Below, in pieces: positions 44,401 to 55,759 of a stretch of 64,000 nucleotides of DNA; positions within the stretch are counted from its first letter, which is position 1; every line of letters begins with the position of its first letter. Under the pieces are notes generated by a model, which was not told where the DNA came from, searched no databases, and saw nothing but the letters and a program-made list of their open reading frames with translations. A program made the translations under genes and the position numbers. Origin of the DNA: Marchantia polymorpha subsp. ruderalis (lineage: Eukaryota > Streptophyta > Marchantiopsida > Marchantiales > Marchantiaceae); NCBI GenBank assembly GCA_037833965.1, contig AP031354.1, forward strand, positions 24,716,001-24,780,000, read 5' to 3'.

Positions 44401-47339
44401 ACCTAGGCCAGAAGTATCCCGCTCTAAGTATTTTCTGACCTGTAAGTTGGCCAGAGAAATGTCCTCCACAAGCACTGTCGTGGCAAGCCTCTAAAATTGC
44501 GGGAACCTCCACTTCTGACACACATCTTCTCAGAACACCATCAGCTCCCCTTCTAAATAATCTGTGGCCAATCACTGCAAAATGTCTACTGTTGACTCTC
44601 ACCTTCCTCCTTTCCTCCTTAGTCCAATCACCTGACAACTGCTGAGTTGTCAAAAACTCTACTATTCCAGCGTACCATTCTGGCTGAGCTGTGACTACAA
44701 AAAGACTATCATCTATCAACCTGTCATCTAATGGACTGGTCCCTACATCCTCCGACAACCTAGATAGATGGTCGGCCTGCAAGTGCATGCGACCAGGTTT
44801 ATACTCTACAGTGTAGTCAAATTCCTCCAGCAATAAAACCCACCTGGCCAATCTTCCACTAAGCTCCGCCTTGTTCACCAGATATTTGATTGCCATATGA
44901 TCAACGAAGAAAACCACTGGATTGCAGATTAGATAATGTCTAAACTTCTTGACTGAAAAAACCATGGCCAAGCACTCCCTCTCGGTAGTAGAATAGTTCC
45001 TCTCTGCTGGATTCAACTGCCTACTGGCATAAGCGATTGGTAGGTCCTTTCCCTTCTCCCCCGTGGACTGACACAGCGCACTACCCACTGCTACACTACT
45101 TGCATCACAAAAAACGTGAAAAGGCATGCTCCAGTCAGGAGGCCTCAACACCAGATAAGTACTCAACCTGGACTTCAACTCTTCAAAGGCTTCCTGACAG
45201 GCATCTGTCCACTCGAACCTATTCTCCTTCCTCAACAATTGAGTAATAGGCACTACAATCTTGGCAAAGTCAGGAATCAACTCTCTATACCACCCTACAT
45301 GTCCCAATAACTTGGCTACACCCTTAGCATTCGTGGGAGTTGCCAATCCTTCAATGACTGCAATCTTATCAGGATCCGGTTCTCTTCCCTTCTCACTCAC
45401 GACATAACCCAAAAGAACTCCTCTCTGAACACCTAGGAAAGTCTTCTCAGGATTCAGTGCTAGCTGCATTCTTCTACATCTAATGAGAGCTTGTCTAACA
45501 CACTGCAGATGCTCATCAGCACTTGACTGAGTGCTAAAATCGTCCACAAAAACTGTCATAGACTTGTATAACAGATCCGTGAAAACATACATCACGAACC
45601 TTTGGAATGTGGCTGGTGCATTGCACAGTCTGAAAGGCATAACAACCCATACAAAAGTTCCCCACGGAGTTGTGAAGGCCGTCTTATGAACATCCTGTAG
45701 AGCTATGGAAATCTGATTGTAGCCAGCATATCCATCCATGAACGTGTACCTCGCATGACCCCCAACTTCCTCCAAAAGCAGAGTGATAAAAGGTAAAGGA
45801 AAGTGATCCTTCTCAGTACAGGCATTCAGCTTCCTATAATCCACACACACTCTAAGTTTCCCATTCTTCTTCTTGACCAAAACCATAGGAGAAACCCAAT
45901 CCGTGATCTCTACAGGCTTAATGAATCCAGCTTTGAGTAATCTCTCCAATTCTGCTCGAACTAACAACTGTAACTGTGGGTTCATCCTTCTCTCCTTCTG
46001 TCTAATAGGCTTAGCTCCAGGGACCAGCGAAATCCGATGCTCCACCATTTCACGAGGTACTCCCTTCAACTCATCATACGACCAAGCAAAGGTATCACTG
46101 AATTCGTCCACCAACTCACCATACTTCTGTATCTCATCCTCTCCTAGCTTGGAACCCATCTTCATTTGCTTCAGCTCTCCTCCTCTGATGGACACCTCCA
46201 CATATTTCCAGTCTTCCTCCGCCACATCAGTGTGTTCCTCTGAGCTTTGATACCAATCAGGAGGGACCTGAGGATAGTCCCTGACGTCTTGGCCCACCAG
46301 AATTCCGGTTGATGTAGTCTTGAAATGCAAGGGTTCCTCCAACTTCGCATTTTTCACAGTAGTCTCCTCCTCTTGAGTTCGATCAACATGCACCGAATCC
46401 ACCTCAGTAATATCCAACTCGTCCAACCATGGAGTGAGACCTCCATGTATCCACTCTTCCTCCATAAGAACCTCACATGGTTCTAGCAACAGATACTCTT
46501 CTCGCTGTGAACTGATCACCTCCTTCTCAAAAATTTTGTGATGAGAAATCATCATGGCGTCACAACCTGACTCAGGATAATCTCTCGATGTCTTCCGGTT
46601 TGATGTCTCCGGTTCGATGTTGTCCTACCCTATCCGCCGCTTTCGACGCTCATAACTCAGTGACGCCTTATCCGTTTGAAGAGTTCTTGGTCTCGTTGAA
46701 ACGAGCGTCGCGAGCTCTTTCCAACAAGACCCTAATCAAATCAAACCGTTAACAAATCAAAAAGATATGCCGAGTTTATTGTTTCGCCGATGGCCCTTGC
46801 ACGATGTTTTCCGGCTCGGAGTTCGCCGACCCCGAGTTCGCCGAAGGCCTGCTCGCAGTTGTCGCGAAGTCGTCCGAATCCGGAGATGTTCGCAGCCAGA
46901 GACGTCTGGAGCCGAAGACGTTCGCAGCCGGAGACGTTCGCAGCCGGACTTGCCTCAACCCTTCCCATCAGTAACTTCCGACACTCACAACTCAGTGATT
47001 CTTCATCCGTTTGAAGAGTTCTTGGTCTCGTTGGAACGAGCGTCGCGAGCTCTTTCCAAGGAGACACTAACTGAGTCAAGGAGTCACACATTGAAAACGT
47101 TATGAGGGTTTCACTGTTTCGCCGAAGGCCTTTCCCCGAAGGAACTTCACCGAAGGCTCTTCGCCGGAGACCCTGCCCTGAAAGCCCCGTTCCGGACCTT
47201 TGCCTACTAGCTATTACACCAACTCCTAATCTTACCAAAACTTCCAGAAAACTTCGAGCATAATTTTGCAAGAGCTTAAATCTAAAACTTTAACTCTCAC
47301 AAGGTTAAAAAGACATGTGAGCACAATTTTGTGCTCACA
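41487..47339 (-). mobile_element. Family-3 Ty3/gypsy element with pol
   Basis: Bounded by TGTGAGCC at 41487 and GCTCACA at 47339, with perfect duplication GATGG (41482-41486 and 47340-47344). Parts: LTR 41487-43372, pol 43430-46555, LTR portion about 46586-47339. No gag was recognised; the element is broken, with about one or two breaks. The shared LTR stretches differ by roughly one to two per cent as judged from their translations, so the insertion is clearly older than the complete family-1 element, perhaps around a million years. It lies in the U3 ORF of a solo family-1 LTR. Confidence 0.88.
43430..46555 (-). CDS. pol: pol of the family-3 element: reverse transcriptase, RNase H, integrase
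   Basis: A 1,041-codon frame. An N-terminal leader (about 1-130) is followed by reverse transcriptase with VDYRKLNACTEKDHFPLPF, WGTFVWVVMPF and catalytic FVDD, then RNase H (FHVFCDASSVAVGSALC). Integrase has the HHCC finger (CHDSACGGHF ... CDACQRY), GIDYIGE, SDRGRHFLNE and TNGQTERVNG, and ends in WLGPYLI with no chromodomain. It is clearly distinct from the pol of the complete family-1 element but from the same non-chromovirus branch. It is a fossil part of a broken element. Confidence 0.88.
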   Translation of the reverse strand: MMISHHKIFEKEVISSQREEYLLLEPCEVLMEEEWIHGGLTPWLDELDITEVDSVHVDRTQEEETTVKNAKLEEPLHFKTTSTGILVGQDVRDYPQVPPDWYQSSEEHTDVAEEDWKYVEVSIRGGELKQMKMGSKLGEDEIQKYGELVDEFSDTFAWSYDELKGVPREMVEHRISLVPGAKPIRQKERRMNPQLQLLVRAELERLLKAGFIKPVEITDWVSPMVLVKKKNGKLRVCVDYRKLNACTEKDHFPLPFITLLLEEVGGHARYTFMDGYAGYNQISIALQDVHKTAFTTPWGTFVWVVMPFRLCNAPATFQRFVMYVFTDLLYKSMTVFVDDFSTQSSADEHLQCVRQALIRCRRMQLALNPEKTFLGVQRGVLLGYVVSEKGREPDPDKIAVIEGLATPTNAKGVAKLLGHVGWYRELIPDFAKIVVPITQLLRKENRFEWTDACQEAFEELKSRLSTYLVLRPPDWSMPFHVFCDASSVAVGSALCQSTGEKGKDLPIAYASRQLNPAERNYSTTERECLAMVFSVKKFRHYLICNPVVFFVDHMAIKYLVNKAELSGRLARWVLLLEEFDYTVEYKPGRMHLQADHLSRLSEDVGTSPLDDRLIDDSLFVVTAQPEWYAGIVEFLTTQQLSGDWTKEERRKVRVNSRHFAVIGHRLFRRGADGVLRRCVSEVEVPAILEACHDSACGGHFSGQLTGQKILRAGYFWPRLFRDSHEYVKRCDACQRYARNDLRMEMPLHVSLPLVPFEKWGIDYIGEIHPHSSRGMAYIIVATEYLTKWAEAKAVKTNTAAHAATFMYENIISRFGCPKILVSDRGRHFLNEMFQELTDRFEIDHKKTTPYHPQTNGQTERVNGTLVSILRKTVVDSKRDWDTKLTAALWAYRTTFKVTTQATPFSLVYGLEATLPIEFEVESLRVAVQSRLTNSQSLRNRLTTLEELDEKRRMSAQHIEAIQRRRKITFDKKHKKRTLRPGMMVMLQDGRKLEFPGKLDAVWLGPYLIREVFPNNSVQLETLNGEVFPTRTAGSRCKQYRI

Positions 47340-49107
47340 GATGGTTTAGAGTTCCCCCCTTCTCCTCAAAAGCGTGCTGTCGCATCACCCTGTGCAGGAT
47401 GCTCGCCCAGTGAATTGGAGTCCCCTCGATGATGCACTCCACAAAAGAGACCTGCCACAATGTGATGTAGCAGGCGCGGTGTGGCTGCAGTAATTGCAGC
47501 AGCGCCGCGGACAAAGTCCGGCGGAATCGATCCTTGTAATCGCGGGTCCTGTACCCATTCTTGGTAGACTTCACCTTCTTGAACAGCTCCACAAATTGCG
47601 CCTCTTCCTGCTTGGTCACCTTGACGCTCTCACTATCGAAGAGGAGGTGCCCTGGCATGCCGGCACATCTTCCCAATGCTTGCGCCCAATCTTGGACCGT
47701 CCACCGATCAACATGCGGACGCAATCCGCGCGAAGGTGGTCCCTGTGGCTCTAGCCACTTGCCCACCATATCCCCACAGATGTAGTTCCATCCCCATAGC
47801 AAGAAATCGAGCTTTCTTGCTATCAGGCGCTCCTCGAAAGCGCGCAGCCCGTTCTGTGGTAGTCGGAGCGGCAGCATCCGCAAACGGCCCGGTCTCGTCA
47901 TTGCGTTCTTGGAGTTCGCCCGCTCGCTCATTCTACTTCCGCTCCGCTCGAGCTCCTTTCTTCCTCGGCAAACTCTAATCGCCCTCAATTCCAAATCACG
48001 CGCACTCACTTCTCTCTCAATCACCAAGAAATCCTTTGCGCGGCGATGTCGAGAATGCTTAGCAGCCAGCAGATGGACGCGCGCAGCTCGCACTAGAGAA
48101 TGGAATCGCGAATTCAAGAATGGGACGCTCTCCGCCTCCCGGTCGAAGGTCATGGTCGGCTCTTGCTCGTGAAGGAGGACTCAATTGATGGCCGCGCCGG
48201 CTCTACGCTGAAACGGTCTCCGCTCTCATGCGCGGCTTCACGCTCCGCCGTCGCCGATTAAACTCTCACGCTCGAATTGGCGAATTTGAACTCCGCGAGC
48301 ATACTACGCCGCGGACATGAATGCGCAGCGCCGAAGGCGGATTTTCCGCCTTGCGCGGTACACTCGTTCGTACCGCTCCTCAGCCAATCCTCTTCTGCCT
48401 CAGCGCGTGTGTCCGCATGTCGGACAAAAGTTCAACTCCCGCCTGTGCACAGGCGGTCGCTTGTGCGCAGGCGAAGTCCGTCCGCGTCGATGCGCTGGCG
48501 CGGAAGGCGTTGACCGCGGTCAACCGCCTCCGTCCAGACTGTCCGTTCCTTGCCTCTCCGTCGGCGCTCTCGTCGCCGCCACTCTGTCCGTCCAAGAGCG
48601 CATCCATCCGTCCCGTCCGTACAGTCCGTACGGTCCGTACGGATTTTACTATTCTGGCGGCTCCTTGCTCGTCCGCGGCGTTGCGCTGGCGCAGAAGGCG
48701 CCGTACAATTTCTACCTCACAAGGCGCATTTCTAGGGCCCAAGGCGGATTTCCCGCCGACGCCGAAGCGCCTGTGCACAGGCCCACGCCTGTGCGTAGGC
48801 GAACTTCGCGCCTACCTCAAAACCCTATTTCGCCTGTGCGCAGGCGAACTTCCTTCGTCCGAGCATAGGACAAAGCTTCTCCGCCTGTGCGCAGGCGAAG
48901 AGCTGAGTATCTTACAACCTTCATAACTCCCGGAGTCCTCATCCGTTGTTGGCGTTCTTGGGCTCGCTGGAATCAGCGCATCGAGCTCTTTTCAACGAGA
49001 CCCTAACTAAGTCCAGACGTTTGGGGGTTGACCTAAGTATGAAGGATTTCCCTACCGCCGCGGACGCAGCGCCGAAGGCGGATTTTGCGCCTTGCGCCGT
49101 AGGGATC

Positions 49108-52100
49108 TGTGGTAACACACTTTTTGTTTTTTTTGCAGAATTTAAACAATTTTAGAAAACTAGTACCGAACAGTGTTTGTAGTTAGAAAAGGGTACGTTA
49201 AAAAGAGTGGATTGATGAGATCGTCACGAGGACACGAAGAATCACGTAGTCGGATGTACCAACGCCAATGTCTTCGGCGCCTTCGGCAAAAGCTCCTTTT
49301 CTGAGGTGTCTCTACTCACGCGCCTCCAGCGTATAAGGAAGCTACGCTTCCGGCGCAGACACCTCAGGAGGAGGTTTTGCTAAAGACGTCAGGAGAAGGG
49401 CCCGGACCTCTGAAGGCGTCCGACCATGAGTGCGCCTTTGACGATGCGCCGCTGGCACGGAAGGGGAAAACCTTCATAACAATCAGAATACACAGTAGAT
49501 CCAGTTGGTTAAGTCGCATTAGAAAGAGCTCGGGACGCTCGCTCTAACGAGCCCAAGAGCGTCGGAGATGGATCAGGGACGGAGAAGTTATGAGCGTCGG
49601 AAAACTCGTAGCCGGACATGCGCCGTTCGCGCTAGGGTTCATAGCCGGAAAGGATTCCCGTACGCCCTCGGCGATGCGCCTTGGGCGGAATCACGCGCTC
49701 ATAGGAGGAAACCAACTCAGAGTCGGAAGCGCCTTTGGCGGCTGTTCATGGAAGGAAAGCGCCGGTCGGATGTACGCCTCCGACGTGGCGCTGACGGCCG
49801 GATGCGCTGGCATGAGTTGCGCTGGCGGATATGCGCCGGTAGCAATGGACGAGGCATAAAGGACAAAATAAGCGGTACGACTGCGCGCCGGCGTAATTCG
49901 CTCCGACTAGATGTGCGCCTCCAGCAAGGCGCCGACGGATAAGGAACGCACCAGCGGCGACACGCCTCCGGTGAGGGACGGGTTAGGAAAAGACAACATG
50001 GCCGACGTATACCCTGCGGCGGACTCATATCCAGAAGGTGGCAGCGGCGGGAGAATTCAACATTCACGCATGCGAATGCGCGCAGTGCGGAGACGTGAAT
50101 TCGCGCATGCAAAGGGCGAACCGTTAGACCGTATAGCCGGCTGCGTACGTTGTAACCAGTAAGAACGTTGGACGTTCTTGAAATCGGAGAAGAAAAGATT
50201 GCGCTCCAGTCTCATTCTCTCATTCTTGATTTTGCGAATCCCAGTTTCCAAGATTACGCGCAAGAGCGGAGCGACCTGCAGTGAGAGGAGAGAGTGCGGA
50301 GACGAGTTGCGCAAGGATCTTGACAGACCTTGGAGAGAATTGCGAGTAGCGATCTTGAGCGTGAGCGCAGAGAGAGTGAGCAGTCAGTGCTTGAGCGGCC
50401 GACGCGCAGTGGCGATTGTGAGAGAGCGAGCGAAAGGGAGAACGTTTGTGTGTGCAGGCAACGCAATGTCGAAGGTTCCCCAGCTGCGAGTGTCTCCACT
50501 CAGAGTGCCGCAGATCGGTCTACGCGCATTTCAAGATGTGCTGCTGAGGCTGAAGCTCGATTTTCTCCTGTGGGGGTGGAACTGGACATGTCCGGAGATG
50601 GTGCGCGAGTATCTGCAGGAGAGACACAAACCCTCTCGCGGATTCCGTCCACATCCAGAAAGATGGGACATTTGCAACTGGGCGCAGGTGTTGGGCAGGT
50701 GTGCCGGCGAGGAAGGGGATCTCCTCTTCGAGGCCGATAGCGTGAAGGTGTCCCAGGAGGAAGAAATCTCCTACAATGAGCTCTTCAAAGTTGCCAGGCA
50801 TCCCAAGAACGGTTTCCGGACACGGGATTACAAAGATCGATTGCGGAGAAATGTCGCGACTGCATTGCTGCAGATATTGCAGCCGACCAAGACCGCTTAC
50901 ATGCATGGTTGGCAGGTAGAATTTGTGGAGCTAGTGTTGTCAGGAGCTCCAGTGCATTGGGCACGGCTCTTGTGGAAGGTGACGCGCCAACATGCGCAAG
51001 AAGAGAAAGGAGGAACCCTCAATCATCTATCGCCTTACTTGATCGTGTTTTATCGGGCGATGGGATGTTTGACAAATGCTGAGAAAACACGGTTTCCGCA
51101 GCTGACCCGGAACTATCCAGGTAGATATTCGAGGGAGGCCGAAGTAGACACGGATCCGGACGAGGAACCTGCCAGTACGCCTCCGGCTCCGGCTCCAGCA
51201 AGAGCAGCAGAAGAACGTCGAAGTGAGCGCATTCCGCGAAAGCGGAAGTGGGATGAGAGACCTGAGGACAGGCAGCCGGAAGTGCCAGCTGCGCCGACTC
51301 GTGGTCGGCCCACCCCCGAGCCTCACAGTCGACCAAAACAGAGGGCACGCAAAATGCCAACTGGTACTGAGGAGACCGGGCGAACTCCGACCCGGCGGAA
51401 TCTCTCACAGGAGGAGATAATCGCGCAGATTCTAGGGAAGACGACAAATACCTCTGCACAGAAGGCACCAAGGCCTTCGGGAGGAGATGGACGGGTTGAC
51501 AGTCGGCCGACTACGAGTCGGACAACTGAAGGCCGACAAGCGGAAGGAAGGCCAACTGAACGGCGCGTTGAACCGGACCGCAGGCCGGAAGCAGAAGAGA
51601 GTTTGGCTGACGAGCCAACAACCCTCAGAGGGTCGTCCTCGGCGGAAGGCACTTCTGGGAAAACGCCACCAGCAAGCAGGCCAAGTGGAGTCAAGACGCG
51701 CAGGGTGTATTCGACTCCCAGTCGGACAACTGCTGGTCGGCCGACTGCGAGTCGGACAACAGAGAGTCGGCCGGATTCGCCGACTGCGAGACGGACGGGG
51801 CCGACGCAAATTGCGCCGGAAGGGCAGGCAGCAGAAGCGGGCGGTGCAAAAGTGACGAGAGTCACTGCGGCGTCGACCCCTTCGGAGACCGAAGATCGAG
51901 CCGGAACAGGGGCTCAAGCAGTGGGATCTCCCACTGCCCTGGATATTTTAGCAGGCAGTGGAGCAGCAGTCGCAGCGGAAGCTGCTGCGCGCCACAGTTC
52001 CAGGGAGTCGCCAAGGGATTTGGTGGCGACTGAAATCCTCGAGACTGAGGATGAGACGAGCTCGGAAGAGCAGGAAGCGGATTTGGTGCAGAAAACGCCA

Positions 52101-53923
52101 ACAGGGGTGTTGTGCGAACAGATAGTTCCACTCCTGCGATATCTGGATCGCAAGACATCCAAGTACGCGGGTACTGGAAAACCGCAGTCTTATGTGGAGA
52201 CTATCAGGCGAAGTAGAGGAGCAAGGTGGCAAGGTGGGCCTCTAGGTGCCAAGTATATGTGGATAGGAACACCGCCCTCCGACAACACCTGGCGGTCACA
52301 CAGAAGCTATACCAAGCCTTGCAGCAGCAGAGGGAGGATGCGGCGACGAAAAGTCAGGCGGATGCCGAGCTAATGCGGGCAAAGATCGAGTCGGAATTGC
52401 AGGAAGAGCGGAGACAAAACCACGTTCTAGCAGCCGAGCTTGCGCGCCAGACGCGCGCCTTAGAAGAAAGTCAAAGAGCCCGCAAGGAGGATGAGGAGTT
52501 GTTGCGCAACTTGCAATCCGAGTGCTCGGATTTGAGGGCACAACGTGCGGAAGCAGAAATGCAGCTAGCAGAGGTGGAGAGCAGCTGCAGGGCGCGAGGA
52601 GAGTTGGCGACACGGGTGACTCGTTGTCTAAAAGGATACGCCCATTGGGAGGTGGCAGCTCAAGAGAGGATCACACTCAGGGAGTTCGAGCTTCGGGCGG
52701 CGGCATTGACGGAGGGTGACAGTCGGAGTCGGCGGCGAGTGGCGAGGAAATTAGAAACCTTCTTGTCGGGTGCGCGCGACACTATGGCGCACTTAGAGTC
52801 GGAAGTCACTACAGCGCTCCGACGCCTGGGGTTGCGCAGCCGGTCGGAAGACTGGCAAGGTAGAGACAGCGAGCGGAGCAGTCCGGCGCGCAGGAGGCGC
52901 AGCACCGGATCAGCCGAGTGCAGTAGAATAGTTTGGTTTCGCGCAGATGCTGCGAGTAGTAGATAGGATAGCGTAGTGCTAGTTAGGATCTTTGAGGGTA
53001 TAAAGTAGATCAAGGCGTTTTGCCTTGGGACTCTTCCAGTTTCGGAAGTGTAGATCAGGAACTCACTTTCTTGACGTGTTTGTGCATTTTGGTCCTGGCA
53101 CCACGTAGAGAAGCTGCAGCATAGCGAAGTTACCGTATGTTGTAGTTGAAGGCCTTCGGCTGAATGTTCAGAGCTAGCACCCGGTTAGAGACTTGAGTAG
53201 TGCGGATCTGCACCTGCGGGTGATTTCTGATGCTCAGAGCCGGCTGCGAGTTAGATACTTGAACAGTTCCCCCTTACTCCTTCGAGTGACATATCCTGAT
53301 TGTACTCCTACGGGAAGTTTCCCCTGAATGCCAATGTGAAGTTTTATTACTTTGTGTAAGCCTTGGTTTGCAATTCAGGTTTTGTGTGTGTTACTGGATC
53401 GTGTCTCAGTTAAGTTCTCAGTTGGGTCTGCACTCCCTGCGTTTGGTGTGAGAGTCGAGGGTGACGTCCACGGCGTATGAAGAGGCTTCGTTCCGAAGTG
53501 GGAAGTCCAGTCCGGGTACCCTACGCTAGTTCCTGGCGGAAGGGCAGTAAAAGCCGGAGTGGGAGGCACTACCTGCAGAACCTCTGAGTGAACTTTTGAG
53601 ACACTTTCCTCCTGAAATCCGAAGCAGAGGTCCTGACCGACCTCCGAGTTGTGCTTTTTGCCAGTTTCAGGTGTGTGTGTGTGTGTGTTGAGTGACCACG
53701 CTGTACCGTGCATCCTCCGAGCATCCTCCGAGTCGAGATCCTCCTCCGAGTCGAGCCTCCGAGTCGAGCACTGCAGTATTTCTGGGAGTGACAGTCGCCT
53801 AGAATTCAAACTCTACAAAAGTCTGTTAAACGTGACACTTTTACTCTGTGTGTTGCCTCTGTCCCTGTGGGTTCGATCTTTTTACCACCATACTGCAGTT
53901 TTAGCCTTTGGTGGGTTATTACA
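49108..53923 (+). mobile_element. Solo family-2 LTR
   Basis: 4816 bp from TGTGGTAACACAC to GGGTTATTACA, with perfect duplication GGATC (49103-49107 and 53924-53928). It is inserted in plus orientation in a minus-strand family-1 LTR. It has one inverted-repeat module (about 49500-49595), remains of a U3 ORF (about 50466-52966), a TATA box at 52999 and a hairpin CAAGGC/GCCTTG at 53011-53027. The order of parts mirrors family 1, but outside the coding and terminal parts the sequence is largely diverged. Confidence 0.88.
50466..52966 (+). pseudogene. Family-2 version of the U3-encoded protein
   Basis: Begins MSKVPQLRVSPLR at 50466 and keeps every block of the family-1 U3 protein: KLDFLLWGWN, WAQVLGRCAG, KNGFRTRDYKDRLRR, EEKGGTLNHLSP, an acidic stretch, the coiled coil with RAQRAEAEMQL, CLKGYAHWEV and RRRSTGSAECS. 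The middle is again proline/arginine-rich but unrelated in detail. In the KLDFLLWGWN block, five of ten codons differ from family 1 and all five changes are silent. This copy is broken, with about one break. Confidence 0.75.
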
Positions 53924-53928
53924 GGATC

Positions 53929-54132
53929 CTAACTGCAAAGCTCGCAGGGAGGGTGGTGCCCTTCCTTACTGCTGCACCCAACTCCTAGATTCTACGAGGT
54001 TCCTCGAGAATCTCTGCGATCTTCCGAATTTACTCTGTTTTGATGCACCGAAGGCTATTTACATTGCTGCCGGGGTACAGTTTTCCAAAAATGTTTTAAT
54101 TTCCTCAAAATTACCAAAAGTGGGGTACCACA
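53929..54132 (-). repeat. Terminal part of the split family-1 LTR
   Basis: Resumes the LTR interrupted at 49107. It matches the first ~200 bases of the complete element's LTR, reversed, and ends with the family-1 terminus GGGGTACCACA. Confidence 0.8.
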
Positions 54133-54807
54133 AGGCGTTGACCCGAAGTCGCTTGATCCGAAGGCGCTTGACCCGAAGGCCCTCCCTATCAGTAACTTCC
54201 GACACTCATAATTCATTGATCTATTATCCGTTCCAAGCGTTCTTGGGCTCGTTAGAACGAGTGTGTCGAGTTCTTTCCAACGAGACCCTAACCAAGTCAA
54301 CGCGTTATGAATTGAAAAAGTTATGAGGGATTCACTCTTCTGCCGAAGGCGTATCGCTGAAGTCACTCTTCCGCCGAAGTCCCTTGCCCCGAATGCGTCT
54401 ACCGCCGAAGGCGTACCGCCGAAGTCGCTCTACCACCAAAGGCCCCCAATGAGTAACTTCCGACACTCATAACACAGTGACCTCTTATCCGTTTCACAAG
54501 TTCTTGGGCTCGTAAAAACAAGCGCGTCAAGTTCTTTGCAACAAAAGCCTAAGTAACCCAAGGCGTTACGAATTGAAAAAGTTATGAGTGATCTACCACC
54601 GAATGTGCTCAAAGCGGGTCCTGCAGCATGAACCGCCCGTTCCATCCCAAGCGTTCGACTGTGGCCTAAGCCCAAAATCCCTTGACTGTACTCGATACTC
54701 TTTTTACTCTGGTTTTGTGTACCGATTACTATTTACAGCTGCTACCGCGGTACTTAGTATTCAAAAATGTTTTAGTTCCAACGAAAAACAAAAAGTGGGT
54801 TACCACA
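54133..54807 (-). repeat. Terminal part of the second family-4 LTR
   Basis: Follows the AGGCG duplication. It contains two reversed inverted-repeat modules (about 54190-54305 and 54455-54570) and an uninterrupted equivalent, around TACTT at 54751-54755, of the site occupied by the solo LTR at 30922. Confidence 0.75.
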
Positions 54808-54812
54808 AACTT

Positions 54813-55759
54813 AAACCATGATATCAATATATGTCACTATTGAGAGTTGTCATTCACAAAAAAAAATTGTCTTTAAACTCCCAATATTTTACATATATTG
54901 GTATAAAGTATTAAAGTCAATGTCACTTTTGGAAAATGGGTGATTTTAAATATTTAAATTTCCAACAATAAAATACATTGATGCTAGAATCAAATGTCAC
55001 TATTGGGAGATGTCGTTTATAAAAGAAAATAAATAGAATTCTTATAATACATTACAATACATTCTATATATAAGTTGTTTGGTTTCAAGATTGATGGTAT
55101 CTACAATTCAATATTGTTCACGAAGATTTAGGTAGGCTCTATAATTGTGCTTGAATTCCGATCAATATACAAAAATTTAAGGGAAACATTACACCATAAT
55201 ACATGTAACGAAGTCCATAGAAAATGAATTGTCGAATTATAATTTTAGTTAAAAGTATGGCACATTATTCTTTCTCACATCTATGTATTGAGATCATTGA
55301 CAAAAATTAAAATTCCAAGAGTACACTTGACATTATTACTATTAGATAGGATTAGGTTACTATTGGCAATAATTATGCACTATTCTAATTGAAGAAATTT
55401 ACAAGTTGCAAACAAATGGTTTTGGATTTTTAAGTCACTAATGATAGTATATCAATCATACAAGGTTACAATATTGGAAGGTTTATCTTTGTAAAACTAT
55501 AGGAACTAAACCATGTCATAACAGCAGTAGTAAATATTTTGAATTCTTTATATTCAAACGAAATTACTATACATGTACAAATGTGGATCGAATATTATCA
55601 CTCGTAAAGATGACACGATTGGAATTATTATCTCTGGAACAGCATAGGAACCAAATCATCTCACAATTGCTATAGTAAATACTTTGAATTTGTTGTATTC
55701 AGCAGAATTATTATGTTTGTACAAATTTGGGTTTAATATTAAAGAGCGGTTTGTTATAC
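54813..55759. other. AT-rich DNA, no gene seen
   Basis: A stretch related to CAATATATGTCACTATTG occurs at about 54828, and looser versions at about 54895-54925 and 54977-55010, suggesting an old AT-rich repeat. Apart from this I see no genes or structured elements. Confidence 0.5.

Larger units (their letters stand above)
39189..48153 (-). pseudogene. Remains of the U3-encoded protein in the split family-1 LTR
   Basis: The C-terminal tail, coiled coil, acidic stretch and proline-rich middle lie at about 39189-41506. The N-terminal domain lies at about 47345-48153, on the far side of the family-3 element. Sequence is close to the complete element's protein but more diverged than the copy at 31936-35073. 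Broken, with several breaks besides the insertion. Confidence 0.7.
38191..54132 (-). mobile_element. Solo family-1 LTR split by two later insertions
   Basis: Starts TGTAATAACCCAC at 38191 and ends GGTACCACA at 54132, with perfect duplication AGGCG (38186-38190 and 54133-54137). Its own sequence is 38191-41486, 47345-49107 and 53929-54132. A family-3 element and a solo family-2 LTR occupy the gaps. The hairpin is at 39124-39140 (CAAGGC/GCCTTG). The U3 ORF is recognisable at about 39189-41506 and 47345-48153. It has a few breaks and is a fossil. Confidence 0.85.
36657..54807 (-). mobile_element. Second family-4 LTR (solo-like), carrying nested insertions
   Basis: Left end TGTAATAATCCACC at 36657, right end GGGTTACCACA at 54807. 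Flanks ACCTT (36652-36656) and AACTT (54808-54812) look like a target duplication with one change, so this is an old copy. Its own sequence is 36657-38190 and 54133-54807, about 2.2 kb. It has the TATA box and hairpin (CAAGGC/GCCTTG at 37611-37627) but no long U3 ORF. A solo family-1 LTR with further insertions sits inside it. Broken fossil. Confidence 0.72.
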
